Assembly (NCBI GenBank): GCA_018067055.1
Contig: JAGPVK010000180.1
Span: 1-7,021 of the forward strand
Length of the DNA: 7,021 nt
Direction of reading: 5' to 3'
Origin: Sphingomonadales bacterium
GTDB lineage: Bacteria > Pseudomonadota > Alphaproteobacteria > Sphingomonadales > Sphingomonadaceae
Shown: piece by piece, positions 5,172 through 7,021 of the stretch
How the letters are laid out: every line of letters begins with the position of its first letter
Numbering within the stretch: the stretch's first letter is position 1
The notes under the pieces: generated by a model
The model's database searches: none
Told to the model about the DNA's origin: nothing
What the model saw: the letters and a program-made list of their open reading frames with translations, nothing else
Translations under genes and position numbers: made by a program

Positions 5172-6350
5172 TCAGGCAATATTGCGCAAAACCGGTTTTG
5201 CTAAACGGCTCATTCCTTTGTCCTTGCGCTTCATCTTGTAGAGCGCGCTGTCGGCGGCTTTGAGCAATTGCTCGGTGCCATTGCCGTCGAGCGTCTGGAC
5301 GGCAATGCCGACGCTGGCCGATGGAGTCAGGATGTGACCGGCGATTTCTGCCGGTCGGGCGAAGCCGGAAAGATATGCCGTCGCTCTCGCCATTGCTTTT
5401 TCGTGACCGACCACATCGGGCATGAAGATCAAAAACTCATCGCCGCCCAGGCGGCCGACAATTTCATCTGCGGCCCGGCTTTGGTTCAACCGGCTGGCCA
5501 CTTCGACCAGCAAATGATCGCCGACATCATGGCCCAGATTGTCATTCACCTGTTTGAAATGGTTGAGATCAATCAGGGCGACAGCGAAACCGCAGCCGTC
5601 ACTGGCGAACGACTGTTCTGCCAGTTGAAGATGGTTCATCATCGCACGGCGGTTGGCGAGTCCGGTCAAGGGGTCGCTGTGCGCCTGTTTCCATATGGTA
5701 TGGCGCATGATCAGGCCGGAAATGATCTGATTGTAGCTGTCGATGATGAACCGGATCATCAGCAGCGCGATCGTGATCATGCTCCATCCCATGATCATCT
5801 CGTCAAAACCACCAACCAATATCATGGTCACGGCGGACGGGATCACTCCGACCAACAAGACGGTGACCGCTGCCTTCTTGATGCAGGCCAGACAATGCGC
5901 GATGCAGGTTGATCCGAATACCAGCGACATTGGAATGAACATCTGATTTTCAAACTTGTCGCCGGCAATGACGAAGACCGACCAGATGCTTAAAAATGCA
6001 ATGACGCCCACGGAAATGATAGAGAGATTCCGGAGCGTCTGTTGCGAGCAAGTCTTTGAATCCAGATCATTGGGTCGGCGTATCCAAACAATCATCCGCG
6101 CAAAGCAGCCAACCGCAAAAACTCCCATCCAGGCGTAATAGACTATCGCAACCCCTTCGTGGGCGGACAGGATCATCACCGCCAGCAGGTTGAAAATTGC
6201 TACCAGATAGATCATCGGCACATGGGTCAGCGCCCGTTGCAATTGCATTTCTTCAACCGACGGCCGGATCTCTTCGGGAATGTCGGGGGATCGCCAAGGT
6301 GCTTGCCGGACTGCCTGCCCATTTTTTCCAAATAGCGGCGTTAAAAACAT
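5172..6350 (-). CDS. Membrane-anchored diguanylate cyclase (GGDEF domain)
   Basis: A 392-aa protein. Residues about 45-205 hold roughly six membrane helices in an unassigned sensor region, followed by a short linker and a GGDEF domain from about 222 to 380. The domain starts with the canonical DPLTGLANRR (226-235) and has DLNHFKQVNDNLGHDVGDHL (261-280), with the metal-binding D261, then the active-site GRLGGDEF (GGDEF at 302-306) and SVGIAV (346-351). All catalytic features are intact, so it should make cyclic di-GMP from two GTP at the inner membrane. The allosteric I-site is not in register: RAAD (292-295) lies one residue too far from GGDEF, so the canonical positions read AADE. The only usable ATG is at 6350, because an in-frame TGA lies 12 bases upstream of it. 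There is no EAL or PAS domain. Confidence 0.93.
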   Translation of the reverse strand: MFLTPLFGKNGQAVRQAPWRSPDIPEEIRPSVEEMQLQRALTHVPMIYLVAIFNLLAVMILSAHEGVAIVYYAWMGVFAVGCFARMIVWIRRPNDLDSKTCSQQTLRNLSIISVGVIAFLSIWSVFVIAGDKFENQMFIPMSLVFGSTCIAHCLACIKKAAVTVLLVGVIPSAVTMILVGGFDEMIMGWSMITIALLMIRFIIDSYNQIISGLIMRHTIWKQAHSDPLTGLANRRAMMNHLQLAEQSFASDGCGFAVALIDLNHFKQVNDNLGHDVGDHLLVEVASRLNQSRAADEIVGRLGGDEFLIFMPDVVGHEKAMARATAYLSGFARPAEIAGHILTPSASVGIAVQTLDGNGTEQLLKAADSALYKMKRKDKGMSRLAKPVLRNIA

Positions 6351-6375
6351 GTCTTCATGTCATCCTGAAAAAGCG

Positions 6376-6387
6376 ATCATCGATGAT
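6376..6387. promoter_or_regulatory. 12-base perfect palindrome upstream of the cyclase gene
   Basis: ATCATCGATGAT is a perfect palindrome centred about 31 bases before the cyclase ATG on the minus strand. It is placed where a repressor site would be expected, but I see no convincing -35/-10 pair next to it. Confidence 0.25.
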
Positions 6388-6511
6388 ATTCTGACTAGGC
6401 AGCGGATGTGAAAATAGGGTTAAGAAAATATTTCCAACCTTCGTCCGAGTGGCAGTTGCGGGATGATGCAACAGCAATATTCCGGCTGGTCAGGATCAGC
6501 AGCAAGCTGCC

Positions 6512-6557
6512 AACGAAAGTCCCGGCGAAGGTTTCCACCTTCGCCGGGACTGTTGTT
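6512..6557 (-). terminator. Strong long hairpin, probable terminator of the TonB-dependent receptor gene
   Basis: AGTCCCGGCGAAGG (6518-6531) and CCTTCGCCGGGACT (6538-6551) form a perfect 14-base-pair GC-rich stem with a 6-base loop. With one mismatch and a G-T pair the stem continues out to 6512-6557. On the minus strand the core is followed by TTTCGTTG, a poor T-tract. It lies about 90 bases after the receptor stop codon and upstream of the cyclase gene, which it would insulate. Two short overlapping reading frames here are by-products of the palindrome. Confidence 0.6.
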
Positions 6558-6598
6558 AACGTTGCCGGCACCGGCCGGAGCGAAGACATTCTGGTTTC

Positions 6599-6613
6599 CT
6601 AACCGGAGGTTAG
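6599..6613. repeat. Short inverted repeat downstream of the receptor gene
   Basis: CTAACC (6599-6604), GGA, GGTTAG (6608-6613): a perfect 6-base-pair hairpin 35 bases beyond the receptor stop codon. It has no T-tract and may simply add to 3' end stability. Confidence 0.3.
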
Positions 6614-6648
6614 AAGAGGCCCAATGCCGGTATCTGGCAGTCTATTGC

Positions 6649-7021
6649 CTAGAATTTCGCCGATGCCTGGATACCGTAGAAGCGTGGTTCGGCCGGGATG
6701 AATGTCGGATAGCCAAAGGCACCACCGGTGTTGCCGGCATCGAGCAGATAATCCTTGTTGGTCAGATTGCGGGCAAACACCGCCAGTTCGAACCGGTCTT
6801 CGGCGAAGCTGACACCGCCCTTGGCATTGACCAGCGTGACTGGACCTTGCGCGATGTTGGGGCGATTGGTGGTTTCGAAGAAGATCTTGCTGCGATAGGT
6901 GACGCTTGGTGTCAGGAACAGGCGCATGCCGTTGCCCAATGGGGCGTTGACCGTGAAGCCGGCGGCTGCCTGCCATTCGGGCTGCAGGCGGAAACGGTTG
7001 CCTGCATAGATGCCGTTTTCC
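6649..7021 (-). CDS. TonB-dependent receptor, C-terminal end (cut by window edge)
   Basis: The last 123 codons of a minus-strand gene that enters from the right edge. The sequence alternates short beta strands, for example RFRLQPEWQAAAGFTV, GMRLFLTPSVTYRSKIFFET and DRFELAVFARNLTNKDYLL. ARNLTNKDYLLDAG is the typical penultimate-strand motif of TonB-dependent outer-membrane receptors, and the protein ends in RFYGIQASAKF with the terminal Phe recognised by the BAM machinery. Such 22-strand barrels import siderophores, vitamin B12, metals or glycans using TonB energy. The plug domain and TonB box lie outside the window, so the substrate cannot be told. Sphingomonads carry many such receptors. Confidence 0.9.
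   Translation of the reverse strand, partial: ENGIYAGNRFRLQPEWQAAAGFTVNAPLGNGMRLFLTPSVTYRSKIFFETTNRPNIAQGPVTLVNAKGGVSFAEDRFELAVFARNLTNKDYLLDAGNTGGAFGYPTFIPAEPRFYGIQASAKF

Noticed and set aside
6395..6602. Two overlapping 64-codon frames on opposite strands, both containing TVPAKV/KVPAKV-like stretches
   Set aside because: Their similarity to each other comes from the long inverted repeat at 6512-6557; neither has a convincing start signal.

Overview
The window looks like chromosomal DNA from an alphaproteobacterium, most likely a sphingomonad (Sphingopyxis/Sphingorhabdus-like). This rests on the moderately high GC content, the Ala/Lys/Pro-rich phasin, the phasin–clpS–DsbA-like order and the TonB-dependent receptor. 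The assignment is inferred from protein style, not from a marker gene. There are nine protein-coding genes, two of them cut by the window edges. I see no tRNA, rRNA, insertion sequence, CRISPR array or phage gene.

Left part (1-1900), all on the minus strand. Reading in the direction of transcription, a phasin-family gene (892-1755) comes first and ends in a clear intrinsic terminator (834-870). Then come clpS (336-743), the N-degron adaptor of ClpAP, and 19 bases later a FrnE-type DsbA-family oxidoreductase with a CPWC motif that runs off the left edge. The phasin promoter region holds two copies of the 12-mer TGCAGTGCACAA. One lies over the predicted transcription start and the other just upstream of a TTGACA -35 box, an arrangement that fits a PHB-responsive repressor such as PhaR. 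The phasin gene also has a second start signal at codon 117 with a stronger ribosome binding site than the first start.

Middle part (2012-4240), plus strand. A type III polyketide synthase with an intact Cys-His-Asn triad overlaps by ATGA with an isoprenylcysteine carboxyl methyltransferase (ICMT)-like membrane methyltransferase. This pairing is known from B. subtilis bpsA/bpsB and from Streptomyces srsA/srsB, where the pair makes and O-methylates alkylpyrones or alkylresorcinols. It is the most function-rich unit here. A 271-base AT-richer gap follows, holding a perfect 17-base palindrome, a tandem 9-mer and a plausible promoter. Then comes a small four-helix DUF1304 membrane protein.

Right part (4302-7021), all on the minus strand: a tryptophan-rich, TspO/MBR-like membrane protein converging on the DUF1304 gene across a 30-base hairpin; a membrane-anchored GGDEF diguanylate cyclase whose inhibitory site is out of register; and the C-terminal 123 codons of a TonB-dependent outer-membrane receptor, followed by a very strong hairpin that is its probable terminator.

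I do not see a clearly new multi-gene system. The points most worth follow-up are the polyketide synthase/methyltransferase pair, the paired operators and dual start of the phasin gene, and the altered I-site of the cyclase.
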